From JBCDKH01 sp964388485 (GTDB lineage: Bacteria > Planctomycetota > Phycisphaerae > Tepidisphaerales > Tepidisphaeraceae): DNA of 46,179 nt. Below, piece after piece: positions 34,144 to 42,568 of the stretch. Both the position numbers and the translations under genes were made by a program. The DNA is taken from the NCBI GenBank assembly GCA_964388485.1, contig CAYMAS010000025.1:1-46179 (forward strand), written 5' to 3'. The notes beneath the pieces are model-generated. The model saw only the letters and a program-made list of their open reading frames with translations. It searched no databases and was not told where the DNA came from. Each line of letters starts with the position of its first letter. Positions within the stretch are counted from its first letter, which is position 1.

Positions 34144-35544
34144 ATGGCCTCCCCTGATGCTCACATTCTGCTCCTCGATGAGGACGCCCTGCTGCTCGAA
34201 ACCCTGCAGGAGGTGTTGCGGGAAGACGGCTACACCGTCTCCGCCGCAGCCGACGCCTCAGCCGGCTCGACAATTCTTCGCCAAACGCCGGCCAACCTGA
34301 TCATCGCCGACCTGAGCCTTGGCGGCGAGCCGATGCTCCGGTCACTCCGCCAAGACTGGCCTGACAGCTTCGTCATCGTCACGACCGCGTTCGGCAGCAT
34401 TGAAGGTGCCGTCGAGGCCACGCGTGCCGGAGCGTTCGACTACCTCGTCAAGCCGATTGTCGATGACGAAATTCGGCTCGTCACGAAGAAGGCGATCCGC
34501 CAGCAGGCCCTCTTGTGCGACAACGGCCGCCTGCAGCGGCGTCTGCAGGACGTGCTGGGCTTGGGAGAGACCAGCGGCATCGTGGGGCAGGACCCGCGAA
34601 TGCAGCGGATCTTCGAAACCGTCTCCCGCGTCGCCGATACGCCGACTACCTTGCTGATCCGCGGCGAGAGCGGCACCGGCAAATCGAAGCTGGCAAGGGC
34701 GATTCACCAGTTCAGCCGACGAAGCAGCGGGCCGTTCGTAGAAGTCTCCTGCGGTGCCCTGCCGGACAATCTGCTGGAGGCGGAGCTGTTCGGTCACGTC
34801 AAAGGTGCCTTCACCGGAGCGGATCGCGATCGAGCCGGCCGCATCGCGGCGGCGTCGGGTGGCACGCTGTTCCTCGACGAGATCAACTCGGCCCCGCTGG
34901 CGATGCAGGCGAAGCTGCTGCGGGTCTTGCAGGACAAGCTATATGAGCCGCTCGGCAGCGACACGCCGCGCGAGGCGGACGTCCGCTTCGTCCTGGCAGC
35001 GAATCGAGATCTGAAGGAACTCGTCGAAGCCGGCGAGTTTCGTGAAGACCTGTTTTACCGCATCAACGTCGTCGGCCTCGACCTGCCGCCGTTGCGGGAG
35101 CGGACGGGCGACGTGCCGCTCCTGGCCATGCACTTCCTCGACCGCTTTCGCGACCGCCTCGGCCGCGATCTCGACGGCTTCACACCGGCCGCGACCGAAG
35201 CCCTGGGCAACTACGACTGGCCCGGCAACATTCGCGAGCTCGAAAACGCCATTGAACGCGCGGCCGTTCTGTGCCGGTCACTCGTGATCGACGTGGATGA
35301 TCTGCCCGATCCCGTTCGACTCGCTACCGATCCCGTTGGCGACGGCCTCGGACTTTCAGCCGACCTGGAGCAGGTCATGAACCTGCCGCTCAAAGAGGCG
35401 ATGGAAGCGCTGGAGCGTCCCGTGCTCTTGGCCGCACTGGAACGCAACGGCTGGTCTCGTCAGAGAACAGCCGCTGCTTTGGGGATCAACCGGGCGACGC
35501 TCTTCAAGAAGATCCGCCGCTTCGGGTTGGATGTGCCGGCTTAG
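34144..35544 (+). CDS. Sigma-54-dependent response regulator (NtrC type)
   Basis: I chose the ATG at 34144 (MASPDAHILLLDED) because the receiver fold begins there; 466 residues. The order is receiver domain (LLLDEDALLLETL, phospho-Asp in LIIADLSLGG, Lys in YLVKP), AAA+ domain with Walker A GESGTGKS (about 174-181), GAFTGAD (about 222) that contacts sigma-54, and GGTLFLDEI, then a Fis-type HTH (RQRTAAALGINRATLFKKIR). It activates sigma-54 promoters after phosphorylation. No histidine kinase is next to it, so it is an orphan here. Its stop overlaps the convergent end of the PPC-dockerin gene. Confidence 0.93.
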   Translation: MASPDAHILLLDEDALLLETLQEVLREDGYTVSAAADASAGSTILRQTPANLIIADLSLGGEPMLRSLRQDWPDSFVIVTTAFGSIEGAVEATRAGAFDYLVKPIVDDEIRLVTKKAIRQQALLCDNGRLQRRLQDVLGLGETSGIVGQDPRMQRIFETVSRVADTPTTLLIRGESGTGKSKLARAIHQFSRRSSGPFVEVSCGALPDNLLEAELFGHVKGAFTGADRDRAGRIAAASGGTLFLDEINSAPLAMQAKLLRVLQDKLYEPLGSDTPREADVRFVLAANRDLKELVEAGEFREDLFYRINVVGLDLPPLRERTGDVPLLAMHFLDRFRDRLGRDLDGFTPAATEALGNYDWPGNIRELENAIERAAVLCRSLVIDVDDLPDPVRLATDPVGDGLGLSADLEQVMNLPLKEAMEALERPVLLAALERNGWSRQRTAAALGINRATLFKKIRRFGLDVPA

Positions 35545-37400
35545 GCGAAGAGGCCTTGCTCCTCAGTGGCGACGAACAGCGAGCCGTTCACCGGCGGAAT
35601 CGTTAGGAACAGGTCCTTGCCGAACTGGTTCCGCAGGATCGTGAAGTCCGCCAGATCGACGGTGCCGTCATAGTTGAAGTCGGCTTCGGAGAACAGCGGG
35701 GAGTCGCTGCGTCCGAAGTTGTTCCGAAGCGTGGTGAAGTCGACCAGATCCACCGTGCGGTCACGGTTGGCGTCGCCGGCGAGGAAGAAGGTGACGAACG
35801 ATGTGACCTCACCTTGGTTGGCGTTGCCGTCGAGATCGGTGAGGGCTCCGTCGAGCAGCGTCAGGTTGTAGTCGCCGTCCGGGAGCGTGCCGAAGGTCGT
35901 GATGTCGTAGTCGAGGAAAATGCCGTTGCCGGAGATGAACGGGTTGAAGCGTTCGGTCGGAATGATGGTGTTCGTTCGAATCTCCTCGACGATGAAGTCA
36001 CTCGGATCGTAACTGGCAAGGTCGATCGGCTCGTTGAAGAAGAAGCCGATGTTCTGACCGAACTCGAAGTTGCTGGCAGCGAAGTCAACTTCCGGCGTGC
36101 CGAGGTTGAGAACGTCGAGGGTGTAGAAGCCGACGTCATCCGGATCGCTGCCGGAGTCGTTGTCGCCGCTGCCGGTGACCGGGTCGTACAACTCGTTGCC
36201 GAAATCGCTCACGCCGACGAAGTAGGTGCCGGCAGCGAGATCGAGGCTGACGAAGGAGGCGAGGCCAGGGTTTTCTCCCGGCGCGGTGCCATCGTCGTTG
36301 AACGCAAGCTCGTTGCCGGCATCGTCGAAGACGCGGACGAAGGTGTCGAGGCTGGCACTGAAGCTGGGCACGTCGAGGTCGAAGCCCCAGGTGCTGTCGG
36401 TGGGCAGGTCGACGCGGTACATGTCGACGTCGCCGCCGAAGGCGAGCTGGGCGTCTTGCGACGCGTCGAAATTGAAGATGATGGCCGAACCTGGATCGAT
36501 CGTGTCGTTGGCGTCGCCGGGGACGAGATCGATGAAGTAGTCGCCGACCGCGTCTCCATTGCGGCCGCTGATTTGCACGAAGAAGGTGCCGGCGGTGGCG
36601 AATTCAAACTCAAAGAACGGCTCCTCGCCTTGAACGCCGAATTCTTCGCCTGGCCGTTCGCGGCTAGTGAAGCTGCTCGCAAGCACGTTGCCGTTCCCAT
36701 CGAGCAATTCAACGTCCACAACGCCCTGAACCGGATCTGCCGTGTTGTTCCTATCGAACTCGAAGCTCACGACGTCCTCGTCGTTCGGCACCTCGAAACT
36801 GAACGTGTCGACGTCTCCGGCGTAGTCGAGGGTCGCAGAGCGGAAGCCCCCGATCTGAGCCAGCGACGCCTCGCTCAGTTCATCGTTACCGTCATCGCCG
36901 AAGTTGACGGTAATCTCGTAGTCGCCGATGAAGCCGGTGTCGACATCGTTCGTGCCGGTGATCGGGTCGTAGCCGACGTTGTCGAGGTCGCTGATGCCGA
37001 GAGCGTAGTTGCCCTCTGTCTCAAACGTGAATTCGATGTAGCCTTCGCTGCTTGGAAGCTCACCCGGTGCCTCTTGCGAGCTGGTGCTGATCGCCAATTC
37101 GTTGCCGGCGTCGTCAAAGAGGCGCAACGAGGGGATGGCTAAGCCGCTGACCGTGTCGACGTCGAAGAACCAGGTCTCATTCGCAAATGCGAAGACGCCG
37201 ATCATGTCGACGTCATCGCCCGTCTCCAGGGAACCGGCGAACGGCACGTCGACGGCAATGCTGATGGCCTCGGCAAACTGGTCATCGGTATCGCTCGGCC
37301 CACCCTCCGGGACGGCGATGGAAAGCAGGCGACGGGCTTCGAGCGTCTGAAACGCGGCGGCGGCTAAGGCAGCTCGGGTAGAACTTCTATGAATCTGCAT
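35541..37400 (-). CDS. Secreted PPC-repeat protein with C-terminal dockerin
   Basis: The 619-residue protein starts with a Planctomycetes-style leader (AAAFQTLEARRLLSIAVPEG). Three copies of a pre-peptidase C-terminal (PPC)-like beta module follow, marked by GDDVDMIGVFAFANETWFF, GDVDTFSFEVP and GDVDMYRVDLP. A segment FNEPIDLASYDPSDFIVEEI has the look of a Big-like domain. The end has two dockerin loops (GDANRDRTVDLVDFTTLRNN and ADFNYDGTVDLADFTILRNQ). It should be exported and calcium-binding, probably cell-surface attached or matrix-associated. No catalytic domain is seen. GAGGGGA lies four bases before the ATG. A terminator upstream at 37415-37449 separates it from the next gene. Confidence 0.85.
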   Translation of the reverse strand: MQIHRSSTRAALAAAAFQTLEARRLLSIAVPEGGPSDTDDQFAEAISIAVDVPFAGSLETGDDVDMIGVFAFANETWFFDVDTVSGLAIPSLRLFDDAGNELAISTSSQEAPGELPSSEGYIEFTFETEGNYALGISDLDNVGYDPITGTNDVDTGFIGDYEITVNFGDDGNDELSEASLAQIGGFRSATLDYAGDVDTFSFEVPNDEDVVSFEFDRNNTADPVQGVVDVELLDGNGNVLASSFTSRERPGEEFGVQGEEPFFEFEFATAGTFFVQISGRNGDAVGDYFIDLVPGDANDTIDPGSAIIFNFDASQDAQLAFGGDVDMYRVDLPTDSTWGFDLDVPSFSASLDTFVRVFDDAGNELAFNDDGTAPGENPGLASFVSLDLAAGTYFVGVSDFGNELYDPVTGSGDNDSGSDPDDVGFYTLDVLNLGTPEVDFAASNFEFGQNIGFFFNEPIDLASYDPSDFIVEEIRTNTIIPTERFNPFISGNGIFLDYDITTFGTLPDGDYNLTLLDGALTDLDGNANQGEVTSFVTFFLAGDANRDRTVDLVDFTTLRNNFGRSDSPLFSEADFNYDGTVDLADFTILRNQFGKDLFLTIPPVNGSLFVATEEQGLFA

Positions 37401-37414
37401 GATGTCCCCTCGGG

Positions 37415-37449
37415 AGAAAGAAAAACGGCCAGGCTTTCTCGCCCGGCCG
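37415..37449 (-). terminator. Rho-independent terminator of the 37524-41183 gene
   Basis: On the minus strand CGGCC-G-GGC, loop GAGAAA, then GCC-T-GGCCG form a stem of eight paired bases with one mismatch, followed by TTTTTCTTT. It lies 75 bases past the stop codon at 37524 and before the next start at 37400, so the two dockerin genes are separate transcripts. Confidence 0.75.
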
Positions 37450-37523
37450 CAGGATCATGCCAGAGGATCATGAGGATCGCAACAGCTTGCTAAATGCAAG
37501 GTTGTTGATACGACCGACTTGCT

Positions 37524-40500
37524 TTACCGCTCGTCGTCGCCGAAGAGCAAGTCGAGCGTGCTGGAAGGCGGCGCTAGCGATGCTCCGAAGTTGTTCCGAA
37601 GCAGCGTGAAGTCCGCCAAGTCAACCGTGCCGTCGTAGTTGAAGTCGCCCGTCGACAGCGTCCCACTCGTGCTGCCGAAGTTGTTGCGTAGAACCGTGAA
37701 GTCGGCAAGATCGACCCCGCGGCTCCGCGTCGCATCGGCAGTGAGGACGAAGAAGTCGAGCGTGATGGGTGCCCCACTCGCCGGCACACCGGCAGCATTG
37801 GAGATGTCGCTGGCCTGCACGGTCAGACGGTAGTTGCCGTCAGAAATCTGGCCGGTGAGGTCGAGCGTCGCGACGTTGCTCGTCTCATTGAACGTCAACA
37901 CGCCAACCGACTGCGGCAGGACCTCGCTCGTGTCAAGGTTCGTGATGACGATGTCGCTTCGCCCGAGGAAGGCGCTGACGTTCTGGTCGAAGTCGAACGT
38001 TACCGCAAGCCGCGTCTCGAACTCGAAAGCCTGACCCAGAATCGACGGTGCCGGCGGCAGCGGGCCTGGAGCGATGACGACGTCGATGTTGGTGGCCGAC
38101 GATTCGGCCGTCAGGATGTCGCCGCTCGGGTCGAGGCCGCCCTGGAAGCTGTCGAAGGCGTCGACGATGTCGATCGCTGTCACGACGGTGAAGCGGTCGT
38201 TAACGCTTGGGTCGAAGCCAGGAGCGAGGTCGGGGTCGAAGCGGGTGGTGCTGGTGGCGGTGGGGGGGCCGAGGTCAAGGGTGCCGTCGACGTCGAGCAG
38301 GCCCTGGCCGGTCGCGTCGATGACGGTGCGGAGGACGGGCTGGCTGTCGCCGGCGAAGGCGGCGTTGCCGTCGATGGTGAGCGTGCTGCCGACGCCGAGG
38401 TCGAGGATGCCGCGGTTTTCGAAGAGCTGACTGGCAAAGGGGGCGATGGTGGCATCGGCACCGCCGGTGAGGCGGATCGCGCCGTTGTTCGCCTGGAGTC
38501 GGTTGAAGTTGACGGTGCTCGCGCCATCGACGGTCAGGTCGGCGTTGAACTGCAAGCGGTTACTGGGCAGCGCGACGTCGCCGCCATTGGTAGCGGTGAT
38601 GCGGCCGGCGAAGAGGAAGCCGCCGTCGTTGTCGACGATGTTGGTCTCGGCGCCGACCACGAGGCTGGCGCCGTCGACGAGGATGTCGCCGGTGTTGTCG
38701 AGGACGGCCAGCTGCAGATCGCTGCCGCCGCGGACGACGATGTCGTTGGCGTTTTCGATAGTGGCGTCTTCGGGGCCGAAGTTGATGTCGTCGATTCGGC
38801 CGGAGGTGCCGTCGTCGAAGTCGATGAGGCCGAGGTTGCGGAAGGTGCCGGGGCCGCGTGTGCCGTCGGAGCTGCCGCTGGCGACGGTGATGTCACGATC
38901 GCCAGACGAAAGTTGGGCACCGGCTTCGCCGCGCACGACGCCGGTGGGGGCGTTGATGAAGGTCGTGTCCTGCTGAACGACGAGCAGTGCGTCCTGAAGG
39001 ACGTTCGTCGTGTTGCTCGTCAGGACGATGGTGCCGGCGTTGGTGATGTCGGCCTCGATCTCCAGACGCCCATTGCCGGCCTCAACGCTGCCGGTGACGA
39101 GCAGCGTCGCGTCGGCGTCGTCGAGTTGAAACAAATCGTTCGTGCCGACGAGCGTGAGCGAGGTGCCGGGCGCGGTGCCTTCGATGAAGAGATCGGTGCT
39201 GCGGAAGGTGACGGTGCCGTCGACCGTCGCCGAGCCAGCAAACGTGACGACGCCGGTGTTCACCAGCATCTCGCCGCCATTGTTACCGGCGAGCGTGCCG
39301 GCGTTCGTGACGTCGGTGAGGATGTCGAGCTCAGACGCCGTGCCGTCGGACTCGACGGTGCCGTTGTTGTCGAAGACGGCGTTGGTGCCGCCGAAGTTGA
39401 CGTTGTCGATGCGGCCGTCGACGCCGGGGCCGAAGGTGACGGTGCCGTTGTTGACGAACGAGCCGGGCACCGTCGATCCGCTGCCACTGTCGGCGATGTC
39501 GATCGAGCGACCGATCGACGACGTCTGTGCCCCAGCCTCGGCGAGGATGGTGCCGGTGTTCGTGAACGTGACGCCGCGGTCGATGTTGAGCACCGAGTCG
39601 GAGCCTGCCGTCGCGACGTTGCTCGTCAGGACGATCGTGCCGGGATTGGTCAGGTCAGCCGGGATGTTGAGGCGCCCGACGCCGCCGAGGGTGCTGCCGG
39701 TGACGAGCAACGTGGCGTCGGCGTCGTTGAAGGCGAAGAGGTCGTTCGTACCGACGAGGGTCAGTGCGGCCGCGGGTGCGGTGCCGTTGACGAAGAGGTC
39801 GGTGTTGCGGAACGTGACGTCGCCGTCGGTGGTCGATTGGCCCTCGAAGGTGACGTCGTTGTTGTTGACGTCGACGAGGCCGCCATTGATGCCGCGGAGG
39901 ATGGCGGCGTTGGTGAAGTCGAGGAAGATATCGGCCTCGGCGTTAACGCCGTTCGCTTCGAAGATGCCGTTGTTCTGGAAGACGGCGGGCGTGCCGCCGA
40001 AGCTGATGTCGTCGATCTGGCCGCTCACGCCGGGGCCGAAGGTGATGGTGCCGTCGTTGATAAGGGCACCGGGCATGCCGCCGCTGAGGTTGCCGGACTC
40101 GATCTGGATGTCGCGATCGGCGGAGGAAGCTTGAGCACCGGCCTCGCCGGCAATGGTGCCCGTGTTCGTCATGGTCACGCCTTGCGACACGATTAGAAAA
40201 GCGTCTTGAGCGGTGCTCGTCGAAGCACCCGTGAGGATGATCGTTCCAGTGCTGGTGAGGTCGGCTTCGACGTTGAGCCGGCCGTCGCCGGTGCCGTCGT
40301 CGCCGGTGACGACGAGCGTCGCGTCGGCATCGTCGAGGGCGAAAAGGTCGTTTGTGGCGACCAAGTTCAGCTCGGTTCCCGCCGCTGTGCCTTCGACAAA
40401 GAGGTCGGTGTTACGGATGACGACGTCGCCGGCCGTCGTCGCTTCGCCTTGGAGCGTGGTCGTCGTGCCGCGGATGTCGACGCGACCGCCGTTCGTGGCA

Positions 40501-41183
40501 TCGACGTCGCCGCTCGTTGTGAAGATCGTGAGGATGTCGAGCTGCGCGTCGGCTCCGTCGACCTCGATCGTGCCGCGGTTGTCGAAGACTTCGCGGTTGC
40601 CGCCGAAGTTAATCTGCTGGATGTCGCTGATGACGCCGGTGTCGACGCGGATGGTGCCTTCGTTGATGAGCGTGCCGGGCGAGGTGCCGCTGGTGCCTTG
40701 CGTCTGGATGTTGATGTCGCGGTCGGCGGACGACGTCTGGGCACCTGTGACGAGCTCGATTGTCCCGCCGGCGACGTTCGTCAGGCTGTTGTTGCGGCCG
40801 ATGACGAGCGCGGCATCGCGGGCGGCGAGGTCTTCGTCGCTGGTGAGCCGGATCGTGCCGCGGTTGAAGGACTGGTTGGTCGCGGAGGTTCCGCCGACGT
40901 TGAGCACGCCGGTGCCGCCGTTGCTGCTGCCGGTCACCTCGATGGTCTCGGCGTTGTCGAGGCTGCCGACGGTGCGATTGCCGTTGAGAACGATCGTCAA
41001 GTCGCCCGGCACATCGATCGTGACGTCATCGCTGGCGGTCGGGACGGCGTCGTTCGACCAGTTGAGCGGATCGGTCCAGGTCGAGCCGTCGCCGCCGCCG
41101 TCCCAGGAGACGGCGGCGAGGAGGCGGCGGCTTTCGAGGGTCTCAACGGCAGCGCGGCGGAGCCGCAGGTTCAAATCGGTCAT
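37524..41183 (-). CDS. Large secreted repeat protein with dockerin C-terminus
   Basis: The 1219-residue protein has the leader AAVETLESRRLLAAVSWDGG and a following beta-helix-like segment (WTDPLNWSNDAVPTASDDVT) of the kind found in autotransporter-like passengers. A long body is built from about four repeats of 202 residues; a Calx-like or Big-like region comes after it (about 1050-1130), and two dockerin loops close the protein. There is no enzyme motif. The repeats are rich in Asn, Gly, Thr and Asp, which fits a right-handed beta-helix with calcium or adhesive role. It would be exported and surface exposed. The body has almost no Cys or Lys, typical of secreted scaffold proteins. The gene is followed by a strong terminator. 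Confidence 0.85.
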   Translation of the reverse strand: MTDLNLRLRRAAVETLESRRLLAAVSWDGGGDGSTWTDPLNWSNDAVPTASDDVTIDVPGDLTIVLNGNRTVGSLDNAETIEVTGSSNGGTGVLNVGGTSATNQSFNRGTIRLTSDEDLAARDAALVIGRNNSLTNVAGGTIELVTGAQTSSADRDINIQTQGTSGTSPGTLINEGTIRVDTGVISDIQQINFGGNREVFDNRGTIEVDGADAQLDILTIFTTSGDVDATNGGRVDIRGTTTTLQGEATTAGDVVIRNTDLFVEGTAAGTELNLVATNDLFALDDADATLVVTGDDGTGDGRLNVEADLTSTGTIILTGASTSTAQDAFLIVSQGVTMTNTGTIAGEAGAQASSADRDIQIESGNLSGGMPGALINDGTITFGPGVSGQIDDISFGGTPAVFQNNGIFEANGVNAEADIFLDFTNAAILRGINGGLVDVNNNDVTFEGQSTTDGDVTFRNTDLFVNGTAPAAALTLVGTNDLFAFNDADATLLVTGSTLGGVGRLNIPADLTNPGTIVLTSNVATAGSDSVLNIDRGVTFTNTGTILAEAGAQTSSIGRSIDIADSGSGSTVPGSFVNNGTVTFGPGVDGRIDNVNFGGTNAVFDNNGTVESDGTASELDILTDVTNAGTLAGNNGGEMLVNTGVVTFAGSATVDGTVTFRSTDLFIEGTAPGTSLTLVGTNDLFQLDDADATLLVTGSVEAGNGRLEIEADITNAGTIVLTSNTTNVLQDALLVVQQDTTFINAPTGVVRGEAGAQLSSGDRDITVASGSSDGTRGPGTFRNLGLIDFDDGTSGRIDDINFGPEDATIENANDIVVRGGSDLQLAVLDNTGDILVDGASLVVGAETNIVDNDGGFLFAGRITATNGGDVALPSNRLQFNADLTVDGASTVNFNRLQANNGAIRLTGGADATIAPFASQLFENRGILDLGVGSTLTIDGNAAFAGDSQPVLRTVIDATGQGLLDVDGTLDLGPPTATSTTRFDPDLAPGFDPSVNDRFTVVTAIDIVDAFDSFQGGLDPSGDILTAESSATNIDVVIAPGPLPPAPSILGQAFEFETRLAVTFDFDQNVSAFLGRSDIVITNLDTSEVLPQSVGVLTFNETSNVATLDLTGQISDGNYRLTVQASDISNAAGVPASGAPITLDFFVLTADATRSRGVDLADFTVLRNNFGSTSGTLSTGDFNYDGTVDLADFTLLRNNFGASLAPPSSTLDLLFGDDER
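38583..41010 (-). repeat. Tandem 606-bp (202-codon) coding repeats
   Basis: Anchor GA(G/A)(G/A)TCGGTG, encoding part of NTDLF-type segments, recurs at 40401, 39795 and 39189, exactly 606 bases apart each time. The units share NDLFxxDDADATLxVTG, GTIxLT, GAQxSS-DR and FGPGV-type blocks. The first unit (upstream, about 40410-41010) and the last half (about 38583-38900) are more diverged. Bounds are approximate. Confidence 0.75.
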
Positions 41184-41260
41184 GGCATCTTCTCATGCGT
41201 GAACGGAACATCGACGGGGCCACGTGCGGCTTCCGTCCTCCGTCGGCACCATAACAAGAT

Positions 41261-41306
41261 GTTGCCTGACGCCAAGATAATTTGAACCAGATCGCGCTCA
41301 GGCAAC
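41261..41306 (-). repeat. 9-bp inverted repeat over a gene end
   Basis: GTTGCCTGA (41261-41269) and TCAGGCAAC (41298-41306) are perfect inverted copies around a 28-base loop. The right arm covers the stop codon of the dockerin gene ending at 41298. No T-run follows on the minus strand, so it may be an mRNA 3'-end structure or a weak terminator. Confidence 0.4.
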
Positions 41307-42437
41307 AGAGCGATCGTCTTCAGCATCGCTGAACAGCGAAGCCGAGCTGGACGCAAGGCTCAGGCCGAACGAGTTGCGGAGCACCGTGAAGTCCGCTAGA
41401 TCAATGCTGCCGTCGTAATTGAAGTCGCCGTCGCTGAAGACGCCCGGCGAACCGAAGTTGTTCCGCAGAATGGTGAAGTCCGCGAGGTCGACCGCCCGAT
41501 CCGAGTCGGCATCGCCGGGCAGGATGTGGAACGTCAGAGGCGTTGCCGCCGGTGACGCGTTGAGCGCACCGTCAGTCGCCGCACCGTCCGGCAACAACGC
41601 GGCATAATCGCCCATCGGCAGATCCGTCGGCAGGACGAAGACCGCCGAGCGGGCATCGTCAGCGAGCACCACGGTCTGAGCCGTCCCGATAAAGCTGGTC
41701 GAGAACAACTGAAGGTCCGACGCAGACAAGCCAAGCACCGGCTCGTCGAAGAAGACCTCAACTGCGGGACCGGTCGCGTAGTCGACCTCGAATTCCAGCT
41801 GCGGCAACGGTCCGGAGCGGTCGTCGAAGCCGAAGTTTTCCCACCACTTGGCAAAGAGAAACACGCCGCCAATCTGGTCGAAGCTGCCGCCCCACTCGAC
41901 GCCGGCATAAGGCGTGTAGGTGAACTGCCCTGCCGTCGCGCGGTTGGCGGGCGTGACGGTGACATTGTCCTGCGTCGCCTTCCCCACGCCGACTCGCCAG
42001 CCGCTTCGGGTGAAGCCCTGCGTGTCGAGTTCCGTCAGATAATCCCGCAGCCGATCGGCGGCGTCGAAGAACTGCAGCCGAGCCGTCGAAGGTTGGCCGC
42101 TGCCCATGAGGTAGGCCATCTGGCTGTCGGTCGGCCGCGTCGTTCGGGTGATGCCCGAATGTTCCTTTTGAAGCGTCGTCAGGAGCACCTGCGGGTTGAT
42201 GTCGTGCGTCAAGCCGGCATCGACGACGACTTGAGCCAGATCGAACGTCGTGCCGTCGACATCCGCCCGCGGCACACTGAAGTAGCCGCCCCAGTCGTTT
42301 AGAAACGCCCGAACCTCCGGAACCGTCATGCTGTCGCCCCATTCGAGTTGACCGTCGGTCAGGAAGGCTTCAGACGGCCCCGCGGTCAGCAGGCGGCGGG
42401 TCTCTAGAGGTTCGGCAAAAGCGGGCTGATACTGCAT
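41298..42437 (-). CDS. Secreted lysozyme-like peptidoglycan hydrolase with dockerin
   Basis: The 379-residue protein has the leader FAEPLETRRLLTAGPSEAFL. Residues 35-170 then resemble a lytic-enzyme domain known from actinobacterial cell-wall proteins: MTVPEVRAFLNDWGGYF and INPQVLLTTLQKEHSGI, where the Glu of QKE is the likely catalytic acid. A beta domain follows (EVFFDEPVLGLSASDLQLF), then two dockerin loops (DADSDRAVDLADFTILRNNF and FNYDGSIDLADFTVLRNSFG). It probably cuts peptidoglycan or a similar glycan outside the cell. The enzyme call rests on the pattern of the QKE helix, so the exact linkage is unknown. Its stop lies inside the inverted repeat at 41261-41306. Confidence 0.7.
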   Translation of the reverse strand: MQYQPAFAEPLETRRLLTAGPSEAFLTDGQLEWGDSMTVPEVRAFLNDWGGYFSVPRADVDGTTFDLAQVVVDAGLTHDINPQVLLTTLQKEHSGITRTTRPTDSQMAYLMGSGQPSTARLQFFDAADRLRDYLTELDTQGFTRSGWRVGVGKATQDNVTVTPANRATAGQFTYTPYAGVEWGGSFDQIGGVFLFAKWWENFGFDDRSGPLPQLEFEVDYATGPAVEVFFDEPVLGLSASDLQLFSTSFIGTAQTVVLADDARSAVFVLPTDLPMGDYAALLPDGAATDGALNASPAATPLTFHILPGDADSDRAVDLADFTILRNNFGSPGVFSDGDFNYDGSIDLADFTVLRNSFGLSLASSSASLFSDAEDDRSVA

Positions 42438-42568
42438 GGGACGGGCTCTTATAGAAGCTTACCTCACTACGGCCTGCTCAACCAGCCTGTTCTACTCCTT
42501 TGGCAGCGCGGGTGATCCTCCACCGCGTTTGACGTCGCTCGACATGAGCGCTAACCGCACTCTTTGTG

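Noticed and set aside
38913..40196. 427-codon plus-strand frame inside the large repeat protein
   Set aside because: It mirrors the repetitive high-GC minus-strand gene, has no domain and no ribosome site. The same applies to 35814-37142 and 40206-41285.
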